DNA of 64,000 nt from an uncultured Saprospiraceae bacterium. GTDB lineage: Bacteria > Bacteroidota > Bacteroidia > Chitinophagales > Saprospiraceae. The DNA is taken from NCBI GenBank assembly GCA_937928045.1, contig CALFWO010000010.1, positions 62,001-126,000 on the forward strand. Direction: 5' to 3'. This document shows positions 54,219 to 62,308 of the stretch, one piece after another. The number at the start of each line of letters is the position of its first letter. Within the stretch, counting starts at the first letter, position 1. Below the pieces are notes generated by a model. It made no database searches. It was not told the origin of the DNA and saw nothing but the letters and a program-made list of their open reading frames with translations. A program made the position numbers and the translations under genes.

Positions 54219-54860
54219 TTATAAACTGTATTCAAGTTTAAAATTAATGGTTTTGACAAGTTGTGATCTTGTTACTACTGGCATTTCTTTGTTTCGAACA
54301 TTATACAATGGAATTAAATCCCGCATGTATTCAGTCGTGACTCTCAAATTTTTATTAAAGTTGTATCCAATTCCGAAATGGAATCCTACACTGTTTTTTT
54401 CTAATGCTTCTGGTCGAAAATCAAATCCAGTTTGATCCAACTTCGTACCAACCAACCTACCGTATGACAATCCGCCAAAAGCTCTAACCCTATGGAAATT
54501 CCCATCATCTTGGTACCAATCTTTATACGAAAACAATACAGGAACTTGAATATAGTTTAGGCCGAAAATAAATTCGTCAAGAAATAGTTCTTTGCTGTCC
54601 GGACGAGATCCTCTTTGCGAAAAAAGAACACCAATGTTCAGCTCGGTTTTGGTGGTTAAAAAGATATCGGATCGCAATCCAGTATTGATTCCCACCTTGT
54701 TGAAACCTGCCGATTCATCACCATCAATTTGTGAAGCATTGAAGCCGGCTACAATTGTGGCTCCGAACCTTCGAGACGGAATTCCTTCCTCTTGCGCATC
54801 AGCACCAAATACCAGTAAGACCAGTGCTAGAATTAATAAATTTTTTAAATACATTTTCAT
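54219..54860 (-). CDS. PorT-like outer-membrane beta-barrel protein
   Basis: This 213-residue protein has a signal peptide (MKMYLKNLLILALVLLVFGADAQ) and an eight-strand-like barrel of the PorT/OMP_b-brl type: RFGATIVAGFNASQIDGDESAGFNKVGINTG, LNIGVLFSQRGSRP, LNYIQVPVLFSYK, VRAFGGLSYGRLVG, FGIGYNFNKNLRVTTEYMRD. Proteins of this large family range from true PorT, a type IX secretion accessory, to general small barrels, and I cannot place it as the real PorT. It heads the run with the lipoprotein, ppx and metal permease genes. The alternative ATG (54854) is two residues later. Confidence 0.8.
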   Translation of the reverse strand: MKMYLKNLLILALVLLVFGADAQEEGIPSRRFGATIVAGFNASQIDGDESAGFNKVGINTGLRSDIFLTTKTELNIGVLFSQRGSRPDSKELFLDEFIFGLNYIQVPVLFSYKDWYQDDGNFHRVRAFGGLSYGRLVGTKLDQTGFDFRPEALEKNSVGFHFGIGYNFNKNLRVTTEYMRDLIPLYNVRNKEMPVVTRSQLVKTINFKLEYSL

Positions 54861-55020
54861 AGTTTAAATAAAGGCGAAGATACTATAATTGTCAGCTCTG
54901 TTTTAAATTAGGCCAATTCTAGATTTTTTTTCCACAATCCTAACTCACTCTTAGGCTTTTGGAAGCTTTTTACCATCTTTGTTTTCAAATGGAGTGCGTA
55001 GCGCTACCAAATAAAAAGAT

Positions 55021-55302
55021 ATGAATTTCACTAAACATACATTGAAGAAGCTCGAAGAGCTAATCGAAATTCTCGATTACGAAATTCTCTATGGAAAAGG
55101 AAACTTCCAATCCGGATACTGTATTGTAGAGAATCAAAAGAAAGTTGTCATCAACAGGTATTTCGAAACAGAAGCAAGAATAAACAGTCTTTTGGATATT
55201 ATTTCTCAAATCGAAGTTAATGAAAGCCTACTAGACGAGAAACAATTGAACTATCTGAATGAAGTACAAAAATTTATTTTAGATAGAGTAGAAGCGCAAT
55301 AA
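55021..55302 (+). CDS. Small conserved protein of unknown function
   Basis: This 93-residue acidic, mostly helical protein has no signal peptide or membrane segment (LEELIEILDYEILYGKGNFQSGYCIV, then VINRYFETEARINSLLDIISQI). I recognise it only as a small protein of the kind often found just before a metallo-beta-lactamase-fold gene in Bacteroidota. It is 10 bp upstream of that gene and on the same strand, so the two are cotranscribed. A perfect palindrome (GTAGCGCTAC, 54998-55007) lies 13 bp before the ATG. Function unknown. Confidence 0.7.
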   Translation: MNFTKHTLKKLEELIEILDYEILYGKGNFQSGYCIVENQKKVVINRYFETEARINSLLDIISQIEVNESLLDEKQLNYLNEVQKFILDRVEAQ

Positions 55303-55312
55303 ATTACAAACA

Positions 55313-56080
55313 ATGATTGCAGAACTTTTGGGAACAGGAACATCACAAGGCGTACCTGTCATTGGTTGCAGTTGTGAAGTATGTTCTTCTTTTGATACTA
55401 GAGATCAGAGATTACGATGTTCAGTTTGGATAAAAACGAAACATACTTCTGTCGTCATTGATTCAGGTCCAGACTTTAGAACACAGATGCTTCGAGCTAA
55501 AGTGCAAACACTAGATGCGTTACTGATTACTCATGAACATAATGACCACATCATTGGCATGGATGATGTCAGGCCTTTCAATTTTCGTCAAAAAGTAGAT
55601 TTACCAGTTTTCGCAGTTCCCGAAGTTCAATCTCAGCTTAGAATGAGATTTGATTACGCATTTACTGACAAAAAATATCCAGGAGTTCCAAGACTTTCAT
55701 TACAGACTATTCATCCGGCAACATCATTTTTTGTAAACGAGCTAGAAATTATTCCCATTCAGGTCATGCATGGCAATTTGCCGGTTTTAGGATTCCGGAT
55801 TGGGGATTTTACTTATATCACCGATGCGAATCATATTGATGAGGAGGAAAGAAAAAAAATAAGAGGTACAAAAACCCTTGTGATAAATGCTTTGCATCAC
55901 AAAGAACATTATTCTCACTTCAACTTAGTTCAATCTTTGGCTGTTGTACAGGATATCAATCCGGAGAAGGCCTATCTCACCCATATTTCTCATTTTATGG
56001 GGACCACTGAGCGGATAAATAAAGATTTGCCGCCTAATATTGAATTGGCTTATGATGGATTGAAAATCGAATTTTCATAA
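55313..56080 (+). CDS. Metallo-beta-lactamase-fold hydrolase (PhnP-like)
   Basis: This 255-residue cytoplasmic hydrolase carries the metallo-beta-lactamase zinc motif THEHNDHIIGMDD (HxHxDH), plus a likely third ligand His in VMHGNLPVLGFR and Asp in YITDANHID. The opening LGTGTSQGVPVIGCSCEVCSS matches the PhnP/phosphodiesterase-like subgroup with a Cys-rich segment. The last ligand His is in YLTHISHFMG. PhnP itself hydrolyses cyclic phosphoribosyl phosphate; lipoate-linked and general phosphodiesterase roles also occur in this subgroup, so I do not assign a substrate. Confidence 0.85.
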   Translation: MIAELLGTGTSQGVPVIGCSCEVCSSFDTRDQRLRCSVWIKTKHTSVVIDSGPDFRTQMLRAKVQTLDALLITHEHNDHIIGMDDVRPFNFRQKVDLPVFAVPEVQSQLRMRFDYAFTDKKYPGVPRLSLQTIHPATSFFVNELEIIPIQVMHGNLPVLGFRIGDFTYITDANHIDEEERKKIRGTKTLVINALHHKEHYSHFNLVQSLAVVQDINPEKAYLTHISHFMGTTERINKDLPPNIELAYDGLKIEFS

Positions 56081-56197
56081 AGTTTTTAGCAACTAAGCTG
56101 AATTTAGAGGGCATCATTATAAAGGTTTTCTAATAATGGTAGCAATAGAAGGAAACCAAATATATCCTTTGTTGTATAATAGAGTTGCAAAAGGAAA

Positions 56198-56226
56198 TTG
56201 GCCATTTTACTGATACAATAACTTTG
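56198..56226 (+). promoter_or_regulatory. Promoter of the PorP/SprF gene
   Basis: TTG (56198-56200), an 18-bp spacer and TAACTTTG (56219-56226) match both Bacteroidota elements. The predicted leader to the GTG at 56327 is about 95 bases, long enough for leader-level control. Confidence 0.62.
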
Positions 56227-56326
56227 CTTGTCACCAAACGGTCAATACTGTGGAGCAATTGAAGCAATTATTCAGCAAATTTTAAGTTATATTTCCATTC
56301 AGAACAACAGGAAGGCATAAAATAAT

Positions 56327-57307
56327 GTGTTTTTGAGGTACACTACATTCATAATACTGTTTTTTGGAATCGCTTCTGGTCTTTATGCTCAGCAAAGGCC
56401 ACATTTCAGTATGTACATGCTAAATACTCATAAGTTAAATCCTGCTTACGCTGGTTTTGATGAGAGTTTGAATGCGACCGGTGTTTACCGTCAGCAATGG
56501 AATGGATTGGTTGGCGCCCCTGAACAGATTCAACTAAATGTACATTTGCCACTGTTTTTAATTGGGGGAGGAGTTGGATTGAGTTTGGATAGTGAAAGTT
56601 ATGGTGCGCGAAATCTCACCAAAGCAGAATTAAGCTACAGTTATTGGTTGAATATCAGTAAAAATTTTCAAATGGCAATTGGTGCAAGGGTAGGGATCAG
56701 TCAGCATGGAATTGACGGGTCGATACTAAGAGCTCCTGAAGGGATTTATGAGCAAGGACCAATTAACCATCAAGATCCTTTGATTCCAATATCTAATGTT
56801 CAGGGAACATCTCCAGTTTTCGGCTCTGGAATCCATTTACGATACCAGGGTTTCAGTGGTGGAATCTCAGTCGAAAACATTATGGAATCTTCAACTTCCT
56901 TTGACTTAAATGGAACTACACTGAAATATGCAAATATTCGACATTTCATGGCTTACGGATCTTATGATCAGGAAATTGGCACTAATTTTAGTCTAAAACC
57001 TTCATTTTTGGTAAGAAGTGATGTGATTCAAACTGAATTGAATTTGGGAATACTCATTGAATACGATGGAAGATTCTTTGCTGGAGGGGCATATAGAGGA
57101 TTTAATTCAGAAACTGTCGATGCTTTTGCAATAATTGTTGGGGCAAGTCTAAATGAAAATATATCTTTGTCCTATTCTTATGATTTAACATTGTCTGATT
57201 TAAGTGTTGTAAGCAACGGCTCGCACGAAATAATGTTAAATTATAACCTAAGAAAGCCCATTGGTAAAGGAAAGTTGCCAGGAGTAATATATAATTCGAG
57301 ATTCTAG
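56327..57307 (+). CDS. PorP/SprF-family type IX secretion outer-membrane protein
   Basis: This 326-residue outer-membrane barrel has a signal peptide (LRYTTFIILFFGIASGLYAQ) and then the family opening QQRPHFSMYMLNTHKLNPAYAGF. The mid-region has GLVGAPEQIQLNVHLPL and repeated barrel strands to RKPIGKG. PorP/SprF proteins assist type IX cargo export to the surface and, in F. johnsoniae, SprF is needed for SprB display. No ATG fits: an in-frame TAA lies at 56318-56320, so the start is GTG at 56327 or TTG at 56333. It precedes gldK by 215 bp, supporting a role with the secretion machine and possibly with one of the giant repeat proteins. Confidence 0.88.
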   Translation: MFLRYTTFIILFFGIASGLYAQQRPHFSMYMLNTHKLNPAYAGFDESLNATGVYRQQWNGLVGAPEQIQLNVHLPLFLIGGGVGLSLDSESYGARNLTKAELSYSYWLNISKNFQMAIGARVGISQHGIDGSILRAPEGIYEQGPINHQDPLIPISNVQGTSPVFGSGIHLRYQGFSGGISVENIMESSTSFDLNGTTLKYANIRHFMAYGSYDQEIGTNFSLKPSFLVRSDVIQTELNLGILIEYDGRFFAGGAYRGFNSETVDAFAIIVGASLNENISLSYSYDLTLSDLSVVSNGSHEIMLNYNLRKPIGKGKLPGVIYNSRF

Positions 57308-57432
57308 CAAATCTGGAATAGATTTTGGGCTATAAAATAGTAGCCAAATTAAATACTAGAGAGCCAAAGCAAAGCGTTTAGCTCACTGTAAATAAGACAG
57401 AAAGGGATAATAATTTTTAAAGTGTACTGAAT

Positions 57433-57466
57433 CTTTTGATTAAAAGATCAAAAGAAACTATATTTA
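57433..57466 (+). promoter_or_regulatory. gldK promoter with internal inverted repeat
   Basis: TTTG (57435-57438), a 20-bp spacer and TATATTTA (57459-57466, one mismatch to TAnnTTTG) give a likely promoter 57 bp before the gldK ATG. An inverted repeat CTTTTGAT (57433-57440) / ATCAAAAG (57447-57454) spans the -33 element and the spacer, a plausible repressor site. The promoter lies inside the longer frame starting at 57436, which supports the later start. Confidence 0.5.
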
Positions 57467-57522
57467 CCGTCGCTTTTGACGTAAGCAAAGTCTTCGAACT
57501 GAAGGAAAATTCGGGTGTTAAT

Positions 57523-58770
57523 ATGAAAAATCTATTGAAAGCGTTCTCGCTTCTTTTCGTTTTGGTGACATTACTCACCTCTTGTGGTACTCAACAAAAT
57601 GGTCAACTTGTTGGTGTCGCCAATCGACCAGCATGGAAAGGAATCAATCCTTATGGAATGGTTTATATACCATCTGGTACTTTACACATTGGTCCAAACG
57701 ATCAAGATGTAACTTCTACTTTCATTCAGCGACCTAAGTCAATCTCTATACAGGGATTCTACATGGATGATACAGAAATCACAAATAATGAATATCGCCA
57801 ATTCGTGAACTATGTTCGGGATTCAATTGCACACATTGCTTTGGATAACGTAGAATACGATGACAATGATAATCCTGTTATCGTTTGGGATTACGAGATC
57901 GATTGGTCGGATGAGTTGTTGGACGAAATGTACTACCAAGGCGATGAGCAATTCGCAGGTAAAAAGGAAATTGACGTTTCTAAGCTGCTGTATGAATATC
58001 AGTGGTATGATTGGCAAGCTGCGGCTCACAAGCCAAACACGAGCAGAACTGCAAATATTAGAAGGAAGACTGTCGAAGTGTACCCAGATACATTGGTTTG
58101 GGTTAGAGATTTTGCTTACTCATACAACGAGCCTTATACAAGAAATTACTTTTGGCATCCTGCTTTTGACGATTACCCTGTGGTAGGTATCAATTGGGAA
58201 ACTGCAAATGCATTCACCTATTGGAGAACTCAACTTTGGGATTCTTACCAAAAGTTTAGAGGCGATGGAACAAATACTGAAAAATTTAGATTGCCTACAG
58301 AGCACGAGTGGGAATATGCTGCAAGAGGTGGTAATGCTAATGCACCATACCCTTGGGGAGCATATTATCTGAGAAATACAAAAGGATGTCTCCTTGCAAA
58401 TTTCAAACCTGGAAGAGGTAATTATCCAGAAGATGGAGGTCTTTACACAGTAAAGGCTGATGCATATTTTCCAAACGATTATGGCCTTTACAATATGGCT
58501 GGAAATGTTGCGGAATGGACTTCAACTGCATTTCATGAAAATGCATATTCTTTTGTGCACGATTTGAATCCGGATATGAGATATGACGCAAGAGAAGATG
58601 ATTCTGAAGCTCAAAAGCGAAAAGCTATTAGAGGAGGATCATGGAAAGATATCGGATATTTCCTTCAAAATGGTACGCGTCACTGGGAATACCAAGATAC
58701 TACAAAGTCGTACGTTGGATTCCGTTGCGCACTTACTTTCCTAGGTAGATCAATCAACGATTTCAACTAG
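57523..58770 (+). CDS. gldK: Gliding motility / type IX secretion lipoprotein GldK
   Basis: This 415-residue lipoprotein (PorK in Porphyromonas) forms with GldN the large ring on the periplasmic face of the outer membrane. Signal peptide MKNLLKAFSLLFVLVTLLTSC puts the lipid on C21. ATG 57523 is chosen for this reason; the upstream start at 57436 would add 29 residues and overlap a promoter. The body is a formylglycine-generating-enzyme-like (SUMF1) fold: GMVYIPSGTLHIG, FYMDDTEITNNEYRQFV, YPVVGINWETANAFTYW, FRLPTEHEWEYAARGG, GLYNMAGNVAEWT, AIRGGSWKDI and VGFRCA. In this family it is structural rather than enzymatic. A hairpin separates it from gldL. Confidence 0.95.
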   Translation: MKNLLKAFSLLFVLVTLLTSCGTQQNGQLVGVANRPAWKGINPYGMVYIPSGTLHIGPNDQDVTSTFIQRPKSISIQGFYMDDTEITNNEYRQFVNYVRDSIAHIALDNVEYDDNDNPVIVWDYEIDWSDELLDEMYYQGDEQFAGKKEIDVSKLLYEYQWYDWQAAAHKPNTSRTANIRRKTVEVYPDTLVWVRDFAYSYNEPYTRNYFWHPAFDDYPVVGINWETANAFTYWRTQLWDSYQKFRGDGTNTEKFRLPTEHEWEYAARGGNANAPYPWGAYYLRNTKGCLLANFKPGRGNYPEDGGLYTVKADAYFPNDYGLYNMAGNVAEWTSTAFHENAYSFVHDLNPDMRYDAREDDSEAQKRKAIRGGSWKDIGYFLQNGTRHWEYQDTTKSYVGFRCALTFLGRSINDFN

Positions 58771-58776
58771 CAATAC

Positions 58777-58816
58777 AAAATAAGGGAACGAACAAAATGT
58801 TGTTCCCTTATTTTAT
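58777..58816 (+). terminator. Hairpin between gldK and gldL
   Basis: AAAATAAGGGAAC (58777-58789) and GTTCCCTTATTTT (58802-58814) are perfectly complementary over 13 bp. Inner AACA/TGTT pairs extend the stem with one bulge. A T-rich tail follows the right arm. It begins 7 bp after the gldK stop and looks like a real terminator or attenuator inside the gld cluster. Confidence 0.8.
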
Positions 58817-59012
58817 ATCAACGCATCATAATTCCATGTAAATACTGGACCTCCCACAATTCCAATTGTTAAAACTGGCTTTCACTAAAATTTTATCCGT
58901 GCGAGTCTGTAACTTTTGGATAGCTCAACGTTATGTTAACTGTGGTTCGGTAATTAATAAAAATTACAACCAACTATCTCAATTTCACTAACCTATTAAA
59001 AAGTTTTAAGAA

Positions 59013-59594
59013 ATGGCGTTTTACAAATCTTCATGGTTTAAATATTTAAAGAATTTCATCATTGGTGCAGGTGCCGCCGTTGTAATGGTAGGAGCACTTT
59101 TCAAAATCCAATCTTGGGAAGGTGGTTCAGAAATGCTTACCGCTGGTTTGCTTACTGAAGCATTTTTATTTTTACTATTAGGTGTACTTCCTCCAGAAAA
59201 AGATTACTACTGGGAAAAATTATACCCAGGTTTAGAAAAATACAACTCTAACATAGCTCCAATTACAGATGGGGGATCAGCTACTCCGGGATTGAACGGA
59301 GAAGTAGTTGAGCACCAATTAGGTGGAATGTTAAGTGAGTTACAGGGAATGTCAAAATCTCTAGGTTCGCTAAAAGCTTTACAAGAGGTTGATTTCTCTG
59401 GAACAAGTGACCAAGTTAAATCTATGAGTAATTTTTATACAAGTATGAATGAAGCTATGAGCAATCTTAGTGATTCATTAGAAGATACTAAAGCGTATAA
59501 AGATCAGCTATCTGCTTTGAATAAGAATTTAGGATCATTGAATAGTGTATACGGAAACGTATTAACTGCAATGTCTAATATCAGTAATAAATAA
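59013..59594 (+). CDS. gldL: Type IX secretion inner-membrane motor protein GldL
   Basis: This 193-residue inner-membrane protein is the stator-like half of the proton-driven GldLM motor. It begins with two membrane helices (about residues 11-32 and 38-58), with the family segment FIIGAGAAVVMVGALFKIQSWEGG and conserved acidic residue in LLTEAFLFLLLGVLPPEKDYYWEKLYPGLEKY. The second helix Glu (LLTE) matches the glutamate implicated in proton use in this family. The cytoplasmic C-terminal half is helical and Ser/Leu rich. gldM starts 45 bp downstream. No clean TAnnTTTG promoter is seen in the 200 bp after the gldK hairpin; TAACTTTTG near 58910 is a near match. Confidence 0.94.
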   Translation: MAFYKSSWFKYLKNFIIGAGAAVVMVGALFKIQSWEGGSEMLTAGLLTEAFLFLLLGVLPPEKDYYWEKLYPGLEKYNSNIAPITDGGSATPGLNGEVVEHQLGGMLSELQGMSKSLGSLKALQEVDFSGTSDQVKSMSNFYTSMNEAMSNLSDSLEDTKAYKDQLSALNKNLGSLNSVYGNVLTAMSNISNK

Positions 59595-59639
59595 TTGAGC
59601 ATTATTTATAATTATTTATTCATTATTAAAAAGTAAGAT

Positions 59640-61199
59640 ATGTCTATTCCAAAGGAACCGCGGCAGTTGATGATTAACATCATGTACTTAGTACTGACAG
59701 CGATGTTGGCACTTAATGTATCAGCGGAAATATTTAATGCATTCAAGATTGTAGACAAAGGTTTGAAGGATTCAAACACAAGTTTAGATGCAGCAAACAA
59801 GCCATTGGCTGGTGAAATCAAACGTTTGGCGCAAAAGAAAGAGGCGCTTGCAAAATATGGAGATATAGCTCCTAATGTTTCTACATTATCTTCAGAGTTT
59901 GTTACTTATGTAGATGGACTTTGGCAAGAATTGGAGAAAGGGTCAGTTGGAGAAGGAAAAGACCCTAGATACCCTTTAGATCACGAAAAATATCCAGGTG
60001 CTCTTGTAGCAAAGAAGAATAAGGATGTATCAACTAGATTATTAGTTGATGGTGGGAAAGGTGAAGAGTTGAAAGCAAAGATTGCCGAAACTAGAGAAGC
60101 TTTCTTAAAATTCTTCGACGAAGCAGATTTACCATCTCAAACAGGTAACATTACTATGGAAGTAGATGATGTTTCTTGGACAAAGAGCAAGGATAAAAAA
60201 TCTTGGTCTGAATTTAACTTTAAGCAAATGCCCATTGGTGCACTCGAACCTATGTTCACCAAATTCAAGAATGATGCTAAATCGTCTGAAGCAGCGGTAT
60301 TGAACTACCTTATGGGTAAGGTTGGTGGTGAAGATATTGTTTTGGACAAGTTCCAAGTAGTATCGTCTCCTAAGAAATCTTACATCATAGAAGGAGATAA
60401 ATTCGAAACTGAAATTTTCCTTTCGGCTTCAGCGGGTTCTTCTAATACTGGTGTCTCTATTTCTGTAAACGGTTCAAGAGTAGCATCTAAAGATGGTGTT
60501 GCCCAATACAGTAAAACTACTGCTGGAACTGGTGTTAAGAAATATAGCGCGGCTATTAGCGTTACAAACCCAGTAACTAAAGAAACAAAAACATATAAGA
60601 ACAACTTTGAATATGAAGTTGGTCGACGTTCATGTGCTGTTTCAGCTGATAAGATGAATGTTTTCTATATCGGAGTTGATAATCCTGTAACAGTTTCTGC
60701 TGCTGGTATTTCTTCAAACGAATTGAAAGTGACAGGAAGCGGATTTCAGTTGAAAAAAGGTCAAGGAGGAAAATGGGTTGCAACTGCAAGTAAGCCGACC
60801 AATGATGGATACATCAGTGTATCTGGCGGAGGTTTAAAGCCTACAAAGTTTCCTTTCCGGGTAAAGCGTATTCCTGATCCAGTAGCAAGACTTTCTAAAT
60901 CCAATGGTGGAACAATGGGTAATGGAGAATTTAAGGCTCAAGGTGGAGTTGGCGCGTTTTTGGATAACTTTGACTTTGACGCAAGATGTAAAATTCAAGG
61001 ATATGAGTTGACACGTGTCCCTCAAAGAGAGGATGCGGTATCATCAAATAACCCTGGACCAAAATACAATGACAAATCTCGACGTTTAGTAAATGCGGCT
61101 AAACCTGGTGATACATACTTCTTTCAAAATGTGAAGGCAAGATGTCCTGGAGATACTGCTGGTCGAAAGATCAACTCGATGGTGTTTAAAATTAGATAG
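59640..61199 (+). CDS. gldM: Type IX secretion motor protein GldM
   Basis: This 519-residue protein couples the inner-membrane motor to the outer ring. It starts SIPKEPRQLMINIMYLVLTAMLALNVSAEIFNAF, the single membrane helix with family signature, then a long periplasmic region. The first periplasmic part is helical (about 40-220). The later parts have Ig-like beta domains (VSSPKKSYIIEGDKFETEIFLSASAGS, VGRRSCAVSADKMNVFYIGVDNP, then the C-terminal NGEFKAQGGVGAF). The C-terminal domain is expected to touch GldK/GldN. Length fits family norms (about 510-520). The intergenic gap to gldN is only 19 bp. Confidence 0.96.
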   Translation: MSIPKEPRQLMINIMYLVLTAMLALNVSAEIFNAFKIVDKGLKDSNTSLDAANKPLAGEIKRLAQKKEALAKYGDIAPNVSTLSSEFVTYVDGLWQELEKGSVGEGKDPRYPLDHEKYPGALVAKKNKDVSTRLLVDGGKGEELKAKIAETREAFLKFFDEADLPSQTGNITMEVDDVSWTKSKDKKSWSEFNFKQMPIGALEPMFTKFKNDAKSSEAAVLNYLMGKVGGEDIVLDKFQVVSSPKKSYIIEGDKFETEIFLSASAGSSNTGVSISVNGSRVASKDGVAQYSKTTAGTGVKKYSAAISVTNPVTKETKTYKNNFEYEVGRRSCAVSADKMNVFYIGVDNPVTVSAAGISSNELKVTGSGFQLKKGQGGKWVATASKPTNDGYISVSGGGLKPTKFPFRVKRIPDPVARLSKSNGGTMGNGEFKAQGGVGAFLDNFDFDARCKIQGYELTRVPQREDAVSSNNPGPKYNDKSRRLVNAAKPGDTYFFQNVKARCPGDTAGRKINSMVFKIR

Positions 61200-61218
61200 A
61201 TCGTAATAATTATTTAAG

Positions 61219-62085
61219 ATGAAGATCGTATTCAAAATTCTTTTTTGCTGTTTATTCGGCACATTCTTTTTAAGTAGCCCGCTATTGGCACAACCTGAAA
61301 CTCCAATGTCTACTGAGACAACGGAGCCGGATGATGACAAACCTTTGGATGATATCGTTGAAAAACGAATTATAACCGATAGAAAGGTTTTGCCTTATCA
61401 ACCGATCAGAGAAGCTGATATCTTTTGGGAAAAAAGAATCTGGAGAGTGATTGATATCAGAGAAAAGATGAACTTACCGTTCGCTTATCCTGAAAAACCA
61501 TTCTTTACTATTTTGATGGATGCAGCTGTGAATGGAGACATCACTGTTTATTCTACTGAGGATGATAATTTCTCGGCGAGACTTGAACCAGATGAAGTGG
61601 CTTCAATGGGTGCTAATATTGATACAGTAACTACTTTCGATCCTGAAACTTATGAAGAACAAATTCAAGTGGTTCGTAATGAATTGAACCCAGAAGATGT
61701 TAAGCGATTCAGACTTAAGGAAATTTGGTTCTTTGACGAAGAAACTTCTATGATGCAAGTGAGAATTCTTGGAATTGCTCCTTTGTTAGACAGAAAAGAC
61801 GAACAAGGAAACTTCTTATTTGAACAACCAATGTTTTGGGCATACTACCCAGAGTGTAGAAACGTCTTTGCAAGACACCAAGTGTTTATGGAAGGTAATG
61901 ATGCCAGTCCTATCACTTGGGAAGATCTAATGGAGATGCGTTTTTTCTCTTCTTATATCTTTAAAGAGTCGAATGTTTACGACCGTAAATTATCTGGATA
62001 CCTTACTGGTGTTGATCTTCTTTTAGAAGCTGATAAAATAAAACAAGAAATTTTTAATTTCGAACACGATCTTTGGTCTTATTAG
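61219..62085 (+). CDS. gldN: Type IX secretion ring protein GldN
   Basis: This 288-residue periplasmic protein (PorN in Porphyromonas) has a signal peptide (MKIVFKILFCCLFGTFFLSSPLLAQ). After a short acidic stretch the family core follows: RPIREADIFWEKRIWRVIDIREKMNLPFAYPE, LMDAAVNGDITVYSTEDDNF, IRLKEIWFFDEETSMMQVRILGIAPL (spelled FRLKEIW here), FWAYYPECRNVFARHQVF and TWEDLMEMRFFSSYIFKESNVYDR. It forms the GldK/GldN ring together with the lipoprotein GldK. It is the last gene of the cluster and is followed by a terminator. Confidence 0.95.
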   Translation: MKIVFKILFCCLFGTFFLSSPLLAQPETPMSTETTEPDDDKPLDDIVEKRIITDRKVLPYQPIREADIFWEKRIWRVIDIREKMNLPFAYPEKPFFTILMDAAVNGDITVYSTEDDNFSARLEPDEVASMGANIDTVTTFDPETYEEQIQVVRNELNPEDVKRFRLKEIWFFDEETSMMQVRILGIAPLLDRKDEQGNFLFEQPMFWAYYPECRNVFARHQVFMEGNDASPITWEDLMEMRFFSSYIFKESNVYDRKLSGYLTGVDLLLEADKIKQEIFNFEHDLWSY

Positions 62086-62111
62086 TGAAATAAGCCATTT
62101 CGAAAATATTT

Positions 62112-62149
62112 AAAGCCTGATTCTATTTCTTAGAGTCAGGCTTTTTTGT
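62112..62149 (+). terminator. Terminator of the gld cluster
   Basis: AAAGCCTGATTCTA and TAGAGTCAGGCTTT form a 14-bp stem with one mismatch, then a six-T run, 26 bp after the gldN stop. Confidence 0.88.
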
Positions 62150-62308
62150 TTCCTTATTTCATACAGTTTCTTGACAGACTGATGTTAATTTTCTCATTCG
62201 CGAAAAGTCTTTAGTTATAAAATTTATTAAAATTGGAATTTATTTTAAAGCTGACTTAATTATTCCTAGCTTCATCTATTAATTGTACAAAGCGCATCAA
62301 AGTATAGA

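Noticed and set aside
54998-55007. Palindrome GTAGCGCTAC as a separate operator feature
   Set aside because: Only 10 bp and without other support, so it is mentioned with the small gene rather than called on its own.
57436-57522. Longer gldK start
   Set aside because: It would place the lipoprotein signal peptide 29 residues inside the protein and cover a promoter-like sequence.
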